64,000 nucleotides of DNA from Paenibacillus beijingensis (GCF_000961095.1 NZ_CP011058.1:4553501-4617500); one strand, 5' to 3'; counted from the first letter of the stretch, positions 33,379 to 42,359 are shown. A program made the numbers and translations. Notes: a model not told the origin generated them from the letters alone.

Positions 33379-34707
33379 TTATGCTTCGTTCGATTTCACT
33401 GCGAATTCAGGCTTATTGGACGAAGCCGCAAACGCTCCGCTGAAAGCTTTTTTTGCGCGTTGAATATCGAGCAAGTTTTCCCAGCGCGCGATAACAAAGG
33501 AGGCAACGGCATAGCCGATAATGTTGACGGTCGTCCGGTAGTTGCCCATAAAGCGGTCCGGCGCGAGCATAAGGGCGACGGCTGCGATCGGAATGACGCC
33601 GGTTGCAGCGGCCGTTGCCGAAAGCGCAACGAAGGCGGAACCGGGAATGCCTGCCATGCCTTTCGAGGTTAGCATCAGAATGCCAAGCATAACGATCTGT
33701 TGCGTAAGCGATAATTCAACGCCTGTCGCTTGGGCCAGAAAAACGAGAGCCAATGACAGGTAGATGGAGGCGCCATCCAGGTTGAATGAATAACCGGTCG
33801 GCACGACCAGGCCGACAACGGCGCGGTTGCAGCCGGCCTTCTCCATTTTTTCCATCAGCTGCGGCATAACGGCTTCCGTCGAACCGGTAGCAAACGAAAG
33901 CATAATCTCTTCCCGGACGTACCGGATCATTTGCCATAAGCTAAGTCCGACAAAAATCCTCATAATGACGGCCAAAATAACGACGAAGATAAGACATGCA
34001 ATCGTCATGGCGATAAAAAGCTTGCCGAACGAGATCAGCATGCTCATTCCATATTGGCTTACCGTTGAAGCCATCGCTCCGAACGTCGCAAGCGCAGTCA
34101 GCTTCATTATATATCCCATGATTTTGAACATGACCTCATTAACCCGCTCTACAAAATCGAGAATCACTTCCGAGGTGCGTCCTCCAATATGAACGAGCGC
34201 AAAACCGAACAAACAGGAGACAAGCAGCACCTGCAGCATGCTGTTGCTTGCGAAAGCTCCGACAGCGCTCTCCGGAATGATGTTCAGAATAAATTCGGCT
34301 TCGCTCGGAAGCTCCGCGCCTTTCGTTTTCGCCTCGACGCCGGCAGTCGATAATGTGGACGGATCGATGTTCATCCCAGCGCCCGGGTTCGAGATATTGG
34401 CAACGACCAAACCGATAATGAGGGCGATCGTTGTAACAATCTCGAAGTAGAGAATTGTTTTGCCGCCGATTCTGCCGACCGCTTTAATGTCGCCGACCTT
34501 TGCGATGCCGACGACGACAACGCCGAATACGAGCGGAGCGATAATCATTTTAATCAGTTTAATGAAGCCGTCTCCTAAAGGTTTTAACGAATTGCCCAGC
34601 GACGGCCAGAAATAGCCGATCAGAACCCCGGCAACGATCGAAACGATGATTTGAAAGAACAGTCCTTTATAAAAGGGCTTCTTTTTGCCTGTCAAAGTCT
34701 GATTCAT
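33379..34707 (-). CDS. DctA-type dicarboxylate/amino acid:cation symporter 2
   Basis: A 442-residue paralogue of the carrier at 29108-30424, nearly identical in most of its length (same LVFGVVVVGIAKVGD, FATGSTEAVMPQ and SFNLDGASIYLSLALVF blocks). It differs mainly at both termini. Silent differences are common at DNA level, so the duplication is not recent. A good AAAGGAG site precedes the ATG at 34707 (minus strand). It is convergent with rnhB and has its own promoter with a palindrome different from that of copy 1, which suggests separate regulation. Confidence 0.9.
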   Translation of the reverse strand: MNQTLTGKKKPFYKGLFFQIIVSIVAGVLIGYFWPSLGNSLKPLGDGFIKLIKMIIAPLVFGVVVVGIAKVGDIKAVGRIGGKTILYFEIVTTIALIIGLVVANISNPGAGMNIDPSTLSTAGVEAKTKGAELPSEAEFILNIIPESAVGAFASNSMLQVLLVSCLFGFALVHIGGRTSEVILDFVERVNEVMFKIMGYIMKLTALATFGAMASTVSQYGMSMLISFGKLFIAMTIACLIFVVILAVIMRIFVGLSLWQMIRYVREEIMLSFATGSTEAVMPQLMEKMEKAGCNRAVVGLVVPTGYSFNLDGASIYLSLALVFLAQATGVELSLTQQIVMLGILMLTSKGMAGIPGSAFVALSATAAATGVIPIAAVALMLAPDRFMGNYRTTVNIIGYAVASFVIARWENLLDIQRAKKAFSGAFAASSNKPEFAVKSNEA

Positions 34708-34835
34708 AACGAACTCCTTTATTGTTTATTGATGTGCCGTTCAAGCTATGCATTTCCATTGCAAGCTCGCCCGAAACCTAACATCTTGTGATAGTATGAT
34801 TCATCTATCATGTTAAATATCGCTGCGTTATGCAA

Positions 34836-34866
34836 AGTATATTTGAAACGCATTGATTTAATCAAT
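34836..34866 (-). promoter_or_regulatory. Promoter and palindrome upstream of the second dctA gene
   Basis: On the minus strand TTGATT (34860-34865), an 18-bp spacer and TATACT (34836-34841). The -35 box is inside the perfect palindrome ATTGATT-T-AATCAAT (34852-34866), a likely operator. The remaining 581-bp gap to the FliK-like gene shows only AT-rich sequence and a SigmaD-like element further on. Confidence 0.6.
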
Positions 34867-35115
34867 CGTTCCGCTTCATTCCTGTGTACATTAACAAAAT
34901 GCAAAATAAATATTAGGCGTCCCGCACAAAAGTGAAAATTTATCCTATTAAAATGATGATTCGTACACCCGGTCGATGCTGGACGTTATATTATGTGACG
35001 CATCTTCTCCTTAAGCTGTGTTCGTGGGGTGGGAATTGGAAACGGATTTTTTAAACAGAGGACATGAAGGAGCTTTTACGGGCTTGTTCCTGCAGGTTGC
35101 AAGAAAACTGCATTA

Positions 35116-35140
35116 TAAATAAGAGGTTTTCGGCCGATAT
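35116..35140 (+). promoter_or_regulatory. SigmaD-like promoter element upstream of the FliK-like gene
   Basis: TAAA (35116-35119) is followed after 13 bases by GCCGATAT (35133-35140), an exact copy of the SigmaD (flagellar sigma) -10 box. The usual spacing is about 15 bases, so the -35 part is off by two. Transcription would run into the FliK-like gene 150 bases downstream. Confidence 0.4.
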
Positions 35141-35288
35141 AGTTTAGAGCATGGATTGAAAATACCATCCAATGCGACTTGCAGGAGGAGCCTATTTTCT
35201 CACCCGTATTAAACAGGCCGCCTCTTGAAATGCAGGGAGACGGACGCGGCTTCGATAACATGCTGCAATTGATTTGGGGTGATTATAC

Positions 35289-37388
35289 ATGGATATTAGT
35301 CAATTGATGAGAGGACATCTTGCGGATTCGCAGCCTGCGGACATCCGTCCGCTGGAGCTGAAGCCGGGACAGCACGTCAGGGGCGTTGTCCTGAAGACGT
35401 TTGACCGCCAGGAGGCATTGCTGCTCATAAACGGAACGAAAGTGATGGCACGGATTGAGACGCCTATGCAGGCGGGACAAAGCGCCGTGTTTCAAGTTCA
35501 GCCGGAATCGTCGCAACGGTTAGTCGTTTTAAAGATGGCGGAAAACGGCAGCGCAGCCGGGTTAACCGGTGATTTTTGGAATGATTGGCCGAAGCATCTC
35601 GGCATTTCGGAGCGGATCGCCGATTCGCTTGATTTGGCGCTGGAGCTGAGGCAAGCGGGAATGGCAACCAACCGGGAAACGGCACAAGCGCTAAAAACCG
35701 CCATGCAGGCTATGCCGCCGGGCACGGACGTCAAGACGTGGCTGCAAAGCGCCGTTGCAGCGCTCGCGCGCGGGCTGCCGATGACCGAGCAGACGATTGG
35801 CGCGCTCAAGCAGGTCATATTCGGGAAGCCAGCTCATGTCCTGCTGCAGGAGATCGAGAAGCGGCTCACAGATTGGCTCGCCTCTACAGCGGGAGAATCC
35901 GGACTCGCGGATGCCGCTGAAGAATCTCTGCGCCGTAACGGGAATCCCGGCAGATCAGCAGCAAGCGCCGAGACAAGCCCCGATTCAGCGATTCGTACAA
36001 GCGAAAAAGAAGCGGATGCCGTCAAGCGGATGCAAGCGTCCGCAGCTGTTATAGCTGCTGAGAATGCGGAGTCAGCTGCAAAAGAGCCGCAGGCTCAGGC
36101 GAAGGCGGCGATATCCGGCGTAATATCGACAGAGGCGCAGGCTCAGTCGAAAGCAGCGCCATCCGGTCAAGCGTCCGCAGCCCGGCTGCTGGATTTGCTT
36201 GCCGAAGGCGAAATCTGGACGGGCGGTGCACAGCGGCAATCGGAGGAAGGGGCGGCGGGATCCTTTAAAGCGGTGAAGGAACGCGGCATCACGAATAATG
36301 AAACAAATTCAGTACCTGCCGGCATAAAAGACATGGACGCTTCCTTCTCCCGTCACTCATCCGGCGGGACTGACTCGCACTCACTTGCCGGGAGTACGGA
36401 GAAGGGGTGGATCGGCTCGTTGTTAAAGTGGCTTGGGGCAGATCATGAACGAAATATACTGCTTCGCACGGAAAATGCGCCTCTTTCTTCGTCGTTAAAG
36501 GCGGGAGCGGAAACAGGAGAAACGATTCAAAATGAGCTGAACGATGCAGCTGCAAAAGGGCTGGAGAGCGTTCCGTCAGCCGGAGCAGGTAATGCAGCCG
36601 GAACAGGGGCAAATGCGCAGGTCCGCTCAGGAACCGACGGCGTTCCGAATGTTCTGCCGAAAGTTGACAGCGAGACTCTCGAAACGATTCCTGATGCCGG
36701 CGCCGATGGCAAGCAAATGATGAAAGCCGTCGCCCTTGCGAATCTCGAACGCGAGCCGGGAGGCCCGATGACGGCCTCCGGCAGTTTGGGCTCCGTACTT
36801 TCGGGAGATTTTGACCGCGGCAAGCCCAGCCAAGAATCGGTAAAAAGTTTGCTGTTGTCGCTCGTATCCTCAGGCGATCTTCCGCCTGCGCTTAAAGAAT
36901 CGGCCCAGCAGCTAATATCGCACATTACAGGTCAGCAGCTGCTGCTGGCGCCAGAGCGAAACGGAGCATTCATGTCCCATGTCACCTTGTTTGTGCCTTT
37001 AAGAGGACCGGATGGCGAGCAGACGGCATCGGTCCATATTCAATCCCGGCGCAGCCGCAAGGGGGAACTTGATGCCGCAAACTGCCGTCTCGTGTTTGAT
37101 TTGTCGATGAAGACGCTCGGGAACATGATCGTGGACGTACAGGTGGCCGATAACATCGTCAGCCTGCAGATGATGAACGATCATCCTGCTTTGGCGGAGC
37201 AGGCGGAAACCGCTCGTGAAGAGTTGAAAGAAGCTTTTCGAAATAACGGGTATCAGCTTCTATCGCTGCGCACGGTACCGCTTCCGCATTCTGCAGGCGC
37301 AGCTGAAGGGGGCGGTCTTAAGCAAGTGCCCCCGGAAAACGGCATTTATTCCGCTAAGCCGTACAAGGGGGTGGATTACCGGATATGA
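35289..37388 (+). CDS. FliK-like hypothetical protein (YlqG position)
   Basis: A 699-residue protein occupying the place of B. subtilis ylqG, between rnhB and ylqH. The N-terminal 90 residues form a beta-rich unit (LKPGQHVRGVVLKTFDRQEA, LINGTKVMARIETPMQAGQ). The middle (about 220-530) is low-complexity Ala/Ser/Gly/Glu-rich with two imperfect repeats of the EAQAQSKAAPSG type. The C-terminal region (about 555-680) resembles the FliK hook-length C domain (MKTLGNMIVDVQVADN, HPALAEQAETAREELKEAF). A secreted ruler or export-linked role is possible, but no function is established. Its 4-base overlap with the FlhB-C-like gene supports a link with type III export. Confidence 0.7.
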   Translation: MDISQLMRGHLADSQPADIRPLELKPGQHVRGVVLKTFDRQEALLLINGTKVMARIETPMQAGQSAVFQVQPESSQRLVVLKMAENGSAAGLTGDFWNDWPKHLGISERIADSLDLALELRQAGMATNRETAQALKTAMQAMPPGTDVKTWLQSAVAALARGLPMTEQTIGALKQVIFGKPAHVLLQEIEKRLTDWLASTAGESGLADAAEESLRRNGNPGRSAASAETSPDSAIRTSEKEADAVKRMQASAAVIAAENAESAAKEPQAQAKAAISGVISTEAQAQSKAAPSGQASAARLLDLLAEGEIWTGGAQRQSEEGAAGSFKAVKERGITNNETNSVPAGIKDMDASFSRHSSGGTDSHSLAGSTEKGWIGSLLKWLGADHERNILLRTENAPLSSSLKAGAETGETIQNELNDAAAKGLESVPSAGAGNAAGTGANAQVRSGTDGVPNVLPKVDSETLETIPDAGADGKQMMKAVALANLEREPGGPMTASGSLGSVLSGDFDRGKPSQESVKSLLLSLVSSGDLPPALKESAQQLISHITGQQLLLAPERNGAFMSHVTLFVPLRGPDGEQTASVHIQSRRSRKGELDAANCRLVFDLSMKTLGNMIVDVQVADNIVSLQMMNDHPALAEQAETAREELKEAFRNNGYQLLSLRTVPLPHSAGAAEGGGLKQVPPENGIYSAKPYKGVDYRI

Positions 37389-37696
37389 GCGGACGCAATC
37401 ATGATTACGATGCCGAAGGGCAGCAAATAACGCGCAGGGCGGTCGCATTGAAATACGACGCGGCAGAAAGGGAAGCGCCGGTTGTCATTGCCAAAGGCAG
37501 CGGCTATTTGGCGGATGAAATTTTGGCCAAGGCGAAAGAAAACGGCGTTCCGATCCAAGAGGACCGATCGCTGGTGGAGGTGCTCTCGAAGCTGGATATT
37601 AATCAGGAAATTCCGCCGGAGCTGTATACGCTTGTGGCTGAAATATTGAGCTTCATTTACCGTTCCGACCGGAACGCCGCGGAAGGTGGGCGATGA
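37385..37696 (+). CDS. FlhB C-terminal-domain-like protein (YlqH)
   Basis: A 103-residue stand-alone homologue of the cytoplasmic C-terminal domain of the flagellar export switch FlhB/EscU (RRAVALKYDAAEREAPVVIAK, then GVPIQEDRSLVEVLSKLDI). It lacks the NPTH autocleavage motif, as such small proteins do; they resemble the FlhB C-terminal fragment. It overlaps the FliK-like gene by 4 bases and yraN by 4 bases. The FliK-like/FlhB-C pair mimics the FliK-FlhB substrate-switch partners, but its role is unproven. Confidence 0.85.
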   Translation: MSGRNHDYDAEGQQITRRAVALKYDAAEREAPVVIAKGSGYLADEILAKAKENGVPIQEDRSLVEVLSKLDINQEIPPELYTLVAEILSFIYRSDRNAAEGGR

Positions 37697-38193
37697 GCGA
37701 CGGAAATCGGAAACACCCCGAGACGCATGAGATGAGTGCAGGGAATACGAAAAGCCCCGATAAACATAAGATCAGCGCAGGAAATCAGAAACCTGGCGGC
37801 GGTAGAGCGGTGAGAGGCGGAGGCAACCGTCCGCCAAACCGCATTGCGGCCGGCCGCCTCGGCGAGGAAGCGGTATGCCGGCTGCTGCTGGACAAAGGAT
37901 ATGTCATCCGCCACCGCAATTGGCGCTGCCGATCCGGGGAGCTTGATTTGGTGGCGGAAGACGGTAATACGCTCGTCATAGTCGAAGTCCGGACAAAGCG
38001 TGCAGGCAGCCGTTTCGGAACGGCGCTGGAGGCGGTGGACGTCCGAAAGCAGCAGCAGGTGCGAGCCACTGCGGCGGTATATATGCAGCTGAACGGGCTT
38101 TGGGATATCCCTGTCCGTTTCGACGCGGCGGCGGTAACATTAGACGGCGCTGGGGGAATCATCGATATTTTGATTGCGGAAGGAGCATTTTAA
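37693..38193 (+). CDS. UPF0102 YraN-family nuclease-like protein with repeat extension
   Basis: The domain from about residue 50 (RIAAGRLGEEAVCRLLLDKGY, split here from NWRCRSGELDLVAEDG and VIVEVRTKRAG) is the YraN family, related to Holliday-junction-resolvase-like endonucleases with D/E/K residues in ELD and EVRTK. Function is not established. The N-terminus is extended by about 45 residues, made of 13-residue tandem repeats encoded by 39-bp repeats (37693, 37732 and a partial third at 37771). Length is 166 residues against about 115-125 for the family. The 4-base overlap with the ylqH-like gene fixes the ATG at 37693. Confidence 0.85.
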   Translation: MSDGNRKHPETHEMSAGNTKSPDKHKISAGNQKPGGGRAVRGGGNRPPNRIAAGRLGEEAVCRLLLDKGYVIRHRNWRCRSGELDLVAEDGNTLVIVEVRTKRAGSRFGTALEAVDVRKQQQVRATAAVYMQLNGLWDIPVRFDAAAVTLDGAGGIIDILIAEGAF

Positions 38194-38243
38194 AGTTGTT
38201 CTAACGTCGCGAATCCGTTAACGCATTACGGCGCTGCATCAAT

Positions 38244-38264
38244 AACGAGCCGCATGCTCTCGTT
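38244..38264. other. Stem-loop between convergent yraN and comM
   Basis: AACGAG (38244-38249) pairs with CTCGTT (38259-38264), loop of 9 bases. It is a weak candidate terminator in the 80-bp gap between the convergent genes. Confidence 0.3.
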
Positions 38265-38273
38265 CTTTGAGCT

Positions 38274-39827
38274 TCAACTTTCCAGCCTGCGGTATTGGAT
38301 CGCTTCGGCGACATGCTCGCTTTCAATCGAATCGCAATCTTCGACATCCGCAATCGTTCGGGCGAGTTTCAATATCCGGTCATGCGCCCGCAGGCTGATG
38401 CCGAGCAGCTCGAACGCCTGCCGCAGCAGATTGGCCCCTTCCGGTTTTAAAGGGGCCGCTTTCCGCAGCGCTGATCCGGACAGCTCGCCGTTCCAGGCGG
38501 TTCGCGTCACCGGAAACCTTTCCTGCTGGCGCCGGATGGCGAGCGTGACCTTCTCCCGCATTTGTGCTGTCGTCATTCCCGCTGAGAACGCTTCGGCGGA
38601 AGCGACACGCGGAACTTCAATGAGCAAATCGATCCGGTCAAGCAGCGGACCCGATATTTTGGAACGGTAGCGGGCAATTTGCAACGGGCTGCAGCCGCAT
38701 CGCTTATCCCCGTGCTCATGACCGAAAAACCCGCACGGGCAAGGGTTCATCGATGCCGCCAGCATAAATCCGGCCGGGAAGCGGAACACCGCCCGCGCGC
38801 GGGATATGGTCACCTCGCGGTCTTCCAAAGGCTGCCGCAGCACTTCCAGCACCTGGCGGGAAAACTCCGGCAGCTCGTCGAGAAAAAGAACCCCGCGGTG
38901 TGCAAGCGTCACTTCGCCGGGCTTCGGTATGGAACCGCCGCCGATCAGTCCGCCCGCGGATATCGTATGGTGCGGAGCCCGGAACGGGCGCTCCCTAATA
39001 AGCGAAGCCGCTCCGCCGTTGATTTTGCCGGCTACGCTGTAGATTTTCGTCACGTCGAGCGACTCTTCCTCGTCCATGACCGGCAGGATGCCGGGCAATC
39101 TGCGGATCAGCATCGTTTTGCCCGTACCCGGCGGTCCGCTCAGCAGCAAATTGTGCTTGCCAGCGGCGGCGATCATGAGCGCCCGCTTCGCATGGTGCTG
39201 GCCGAGCACGTCGCCGAAATCCGGCTGCTCCGAAGCGGCCCCAAAATAGCTGGATTCACCTATAGCTCCGCTTGTTTCATTTTCACAGCCCGTATAAGCC
39301 AGCACGCTCCAATCGCCGCCGGTTCGGTCGCATTCGGCCAAATCCCGCAAGCTTGCGGCTGTAAAGATTTCGAGTCCGCCGATAAGGGACGCTTCACGGG
39401 CATTGCCTCGGGGCAGAAGCACCCGGCTCAGCCCGAGCCGCTTCGCTTCCTCGACCATCGGCAGCACGCCCGGCACCGGAAGCAGATCGCCGCTTAAAGA
39501 AAGCTCGCCGATGACAAGCGCATCGCGGAAGGAGAGTGCGCCGAGTTGCCCGCTTGCGGTCAGGATGCCGGCGGCGATCGCCAGATCAAATGCGGTGCCT
39601 TCCTTGCGCAGGTCGGCCGGAGCGAGATTGACGGTAATGCGCTGCATCGGGAAGGCGAAGCCGCAATTTTTGAGCGCGGCGCGCACCCGTTCCACCGATT
39701 CCCGCACGGACGGATCGGGCAGGCCGACGACATTAACTTGCGGGAGGCCGCTCGCCAAATCGACCTCGACCGCAATGCTTTTGCCGTCTACGCCAAGCAC
39801 GCTGGCGCTGAATGTTTTGCTGTACAT
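38274..39827 (-). CDS. comM: ComM/YifB-family Mg-chelatase-like AAA+ ATPase
   Basis: A 517-residue AAA+ protein. The N-terminal LonC-like domain (residues 1-170, ASGLPQVNVVGLPDPSVRES) is followed by Walker A GPPGTGKTM (231-239) and sensor motifs. The C-terminal Mg-chelatase region has four Cys (CPCGFFGHEHGDKRCGC). In gamma-proteobacteria ComM is a branch-migration helicase for natural transformation. ATG 39827 (minus strand) follows GGAGGTGC; the 14 codons upstream lack a ribosome site. It stands on the opposite strand between yraN and sucC, an arrangement also seen near dprA in other Firmicutes. Confidence 0.92.
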   Translation of the reverse strand: MYSKTFSASVLGVDGKSIAVEVDLASGLPQVNVVGLPDPSVRESVERVRAALKNCGFAFPMQRITVNLAPADLRKEGTAFDLAIAAGILTASGQLGALSFRDALVIGELSLSGDLLPVPGVLPMVEEAKRLGLSRVLLPRGNAREASLIGGLEIFTAASLRDLAECDRTGGDWSVLAYTGCENETSGAIGESSYFGAASEQPDFGDVLGQHHAKRALMIAAAGKHNLLLSGPPGTGKTMLIRRLPGILPVMDEEESLDVTKIYSVAGKINGGAASLIRERPFRAPHHTISAGGLIGGGSIPKPGEVTLAHRGVLFLDELPEFSRQVLEVLRQPLEDREVTISRARAVFRFPAGFMLAASMNPCPCGFFGHEHGDKRCGCSPLQIARYRSKISGPLLDRIDLLIEVPRVASAEAFSAGMTTAQMREKVTLAIRRQQERFPVTRTAWNGELSGSALRKAAPLKPEGANLLRQAFELLGISLRAHDRILKLARTIADVEDCDSIESEHVAEAIQYRRLES

Positions 39828-40018
39828 AAAAAAGCACCTCCAAAGGTTCGGATGAAGGTGCTTCCTCACGTTCCGTTTCTAAACATGATGGCCTCGGATG
39901 ATCCGCTTTTCACGAAAGTAAGCAGTGCACGGGGCCGTATTTATTTCAAGCATAGAGGACGCGAAAAATGTTGTCAAGAAGCACATTTTTTTGTACGTTC
40001 GTCGAAATTTGCCACTGC

Positions 40019-40103
40019 TGAAAACGATTTAAGAAAGCGTTCACAAAAAAGATGGAAATTTCATCAATTTTTTTAGTAAGCGCTCTAAAAAGTATGTTAC
40101 AAT
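40019..40103 (+). promoter_or_regulatory. Upstream region of sucCD: cre-like boxes and extended -10
   Basis: TGAAAACGATTTAA (40019-40032) and AGAAAGCGTTCACA (40032-40045) each differ at one position from the CcpA consensus TGWNANCGNTNWCA. AGTAAGCGCTCTAA (40075-40088) differs at two. An extended -10 (TG-T-TACAAT, 40095-40103) follows, with no clear -35, about 55 bases before sucC. Carbon catabolite control of succinyl-CoA synthetase is inferred. The remaining part of the 335-bp comM-sucC gap shows no gene. Confidence 0.55.
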
Positions 40104-40162
40104 AAATGATGTTTGGGTTCATATTTGACTACTACAGGTCAGCCGATTGGAGGATTTCGTAA

Positions 40163-41323
40163 ATGAATATCCATGAATATCAAGGCAAGGAAGTCCTGAA
40201 ACAATACGGAGTAGCCGTTCCGGAAGGAAAAGTGGCGTTTACGGTCGATGAAGCGGTGGACGCGGCGAAGTCTCTCGGCACATCCGTCGTTGTCGTAAAA
40301 GCGCAAATTCACGCAGGCGGACGCGGCAAAGCGGGCGGCGTCAAAGTCGCCAAAAGTCTCGATGAGGTGCGCGCTTATGCAAGCGACATTTTGGGCAAAA
40401 CGCTCATCACGCACCAAACGGGACCGGAAGGAAAGGAAGTCAAACGTCTGCTGATCGAGCAAGGCTGCGATATAAAGAAAGAATATTACGTCGGCGTCGT
40501 CGTCGATCGGGCAACCGGCCGCGTCGTCATGATGGCTTCGGAAGAAGGCGGCACGGAAATTGAGGAAGTAGCTGCTGCGACGCCGGAGAAAATTTTCAAA
40601 GAAGTGATCGATCCCGCCGTCGGCCTGCTGCCGTTTCAAGCACAGCGCCTCGCTTACGCCATCAACATCCCCAAAGATCTCGTACGCAAAGCGGTGCAGT
40701 TCATGACCGCCCTATATACCGCATTCGTGGACAAAGATTGCTCCATCGCGGAAATCAACCCTCTTGTCGTAACGGGTGACGGTAACGTCATGGCGCTCGA
40801 TGCGAAGCTTAACTTCGATTCCAATGCGCTGTTCCGGCATAAAGACATCCAGGCGCTCCGCGATCTGGACGAAGAAGACGCGAAAGAAATTCAAGCGTCC
40901 AAATACGACCTCAGCTACATCGCGCTTGACGGCAATATCGGCTGTATGGTAAACGGCGCCGGTCTGGCGATGGCGACGATGGACATTATTAAATATTACG
41001 GCGGCGACCCGGCCAACTTCCTGGATGTCGGGGGCGGCGCAACGAAAGAGAAAGTAACCGAAGCGTTCAAAATCATTCTTTCCGACGAGAACGTTAAAGG
41101 CATCTTCGTTAATATTTTCGGCGGCATTATGCGCTGCGACGTCATCGCCGACGGCGTTATTGCCGCTGCCAGGGAAATCGGACTCGACCGTCCGCTCGTC
41201 GTCCGTCTGGAAGGGACGAACGTGGATCTGGGCAAACAAATGCTGAACGAATCCGGCCTCAACATCGTCGCGGCCGACTCCATGGCGGACGGGGCGCAAA
41301 AAATCGTCGCACTCGTAAAATAA
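40163..41323 (+). CDS. sucC: Succinyl-CoA synthetase (ADP-forming) beta subunit
   Basis: This beta subunit of the TCA-cycle ligase (386 residues) has an ATP-grasp N-terminal domain (MNIHEYQGKEVLKQYGV, HAGGRGKAGGVK) and a C-terminal CoA-ligase domain (FLDVGGGATKEKV, IFVNIFGGIMRCD). A TTGGAGGA site precedes ATG 40163. It forms an operon with sucD 20 bases downstream, as in B. subtilis. Confidence 0.98.
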   Translation: MNIHEYQGKEVLKQYGVAVPEGKVAFTVDEAVDAAKSLGTSVVVVKAQIHAGGRGKAGGVKVAKSLDEVRAYASDILGKTLITHQTGPEGKEVKRLLIEQGCDIKKEYYVGVVVDRATGRVVMMASEEGGTEIEEVAAATPEKIFKEVIDPAVGLLPFQAQRLAYAINIPKDLVRKAVQFMTALYTAFVDKDCSIAEINPLVVTGDGNVMALDAKLNFDSNALFRHKDIQALRDLDEEDAKEIQASKYDLSYIALDGNIGCMVNGAGLAMATMDIIKYYGGDPANFLDVGGGATKEKVTEAFKIILSDENVKGIFVNIFGGIMRCDVIADGVIAAAREIGLDRPLVVRLEGTNVDLGKQMLNESGLNIVAADSMADGAQKIVALVK

Positions 41324-41343
41324 TTAAGGGGATGTGAAATTCG

Positions 41344-42279
41344 ATGAGCATTTTGATCAATAAAGCTACGAAGGTGATCACCCAGGGCATGACCGGTGCC
41401 ACCGGGATGTTTCATACGAAGGGCGCGCTCGAATACGGCACCCAAATGGTCGGAGGCGTTACGCCGGGCAAAGGCGGAAGCAATGTCGACATTACGCTGG
41501 ACAGCGGCGAGGTAGTCTCGCTGCCCGTATTCAATACGGTAAAAGAAGCGATTGCGGCTACAGGAGCTACCGCTTCCGTTATTTACGTCCCGCCGGCATT
41601 CGCGGCCGATTCGATTATGGAGGCGGTAGAGGCCGAGCTTGACCTCGTCATCTGCATTACGGAAGGCATTCCGGTGCTCGATATGGTGAAAGTGAAACGG
41701 TATATGGAAGGCAAAAAAACGCGTCTGATCGGACCGAACTGTCCCGGCGTCATTACGCCGGATGAAATCAAAATCGGCATCATGCCGGGTTATATTCACA
41801 AAAAAGGCCATGTAGGCGTCGTTTCCCGCAGCGGAACGCTCACCTATGAGGCGGTTCACCAGCTTTCGACGCGCGGCATCGGGCAATCCTCAGCTGTCGG
41901 CATCGGCGGCGATCCCGTTAAAGGCTCGGAATTTATCGATATTTTAAACTTGTTCAACGAAGATCCGGACACGTATGCCGTCATTATGATCGGCGAAATC
42001 GGCGGCACGGCCGAAGAAGAAGCGGCGGAGTGGATTAAAGCGAACATGAAAAAGCCGGTTGTCGGCTTTATCGGCGGCGCGACGGCGCCTCCGGGCAAAC
42101 GGATGGGCCATGCAGGCGCGATTATTTCCGGAGGCAAAGGGACGGCTGCCGAGAAAATCGCCACGCTTGAAGCATGCGGCATCAAAGTCGCTCCGACGCC
42201 GTCGGACATGGGCTCCACGCTTGTGGAAGCGTTGAAGGAGCAGGATCTGCTGGAGAAGTGCACGACTCATGTAGTATAA
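41344..42279 (+). CDS. sucD: Succinyl-CoA synthetase alpha subunit
   Basis: The alpha subunit (311 residues) carries a CoA-binding Rossmann domain (QGMTGATGMFHT, GVTPGKGG). The phosphorylated histidine is H256 in GKRMGHAGAI. GPNCPGVITP and GEIGGTAEEEAA are conserved. An AAGGGGATGTG stretch precedes ATG 41344. The operon ends at a strong terminator 34 bases downstream. Confidence 0.98.
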   Translation: MSILINKATKVITQGMTGATGMFHTKGALEYGTQMVGGVTPGKGGSNVDITLDSGEVVSLPVFNTVKEAIAATGATASVIYVPPAFAADSIMEAVEAELDLVICITEGIPVLDMVKVKRYMEGKKTRLIGPNCPGVITPDEIKIGIMPGYIHKKGHVGVVSRSGTLTYEAVHQLSTRGIGQSSAVGIGGDPVKGSEFIDILNLFNEDPDTYAVIMIGEIGGTAEEEAAEWIKANMKKPVVGFIGGATAPPGKRMGHAGAIISGGKGTAAEKIATLEACGIKVAPTPSDMGSTLVEALKEQDLLEKCTTHVV

Positions 42280-42312
42280 TCGATGAATCAATTGAATACG
42301 AAAAGAGAAGGT

Positions 42313-42359
42313 AAGCAACCTTTATTGCCCTGCGGGGCAGTTTGGGTTGCTTTTTTTTT
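42313..42359 (+). terminator. Intrinsic terminator of sucCD
   Basis: AGCAACC (42314-42320) pairs with GGTTGCT (42345-42351) around an inner GCCC-TGCG-GGGC hairpin (42327-42338), followed by nine T. Confidence 0.93.
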
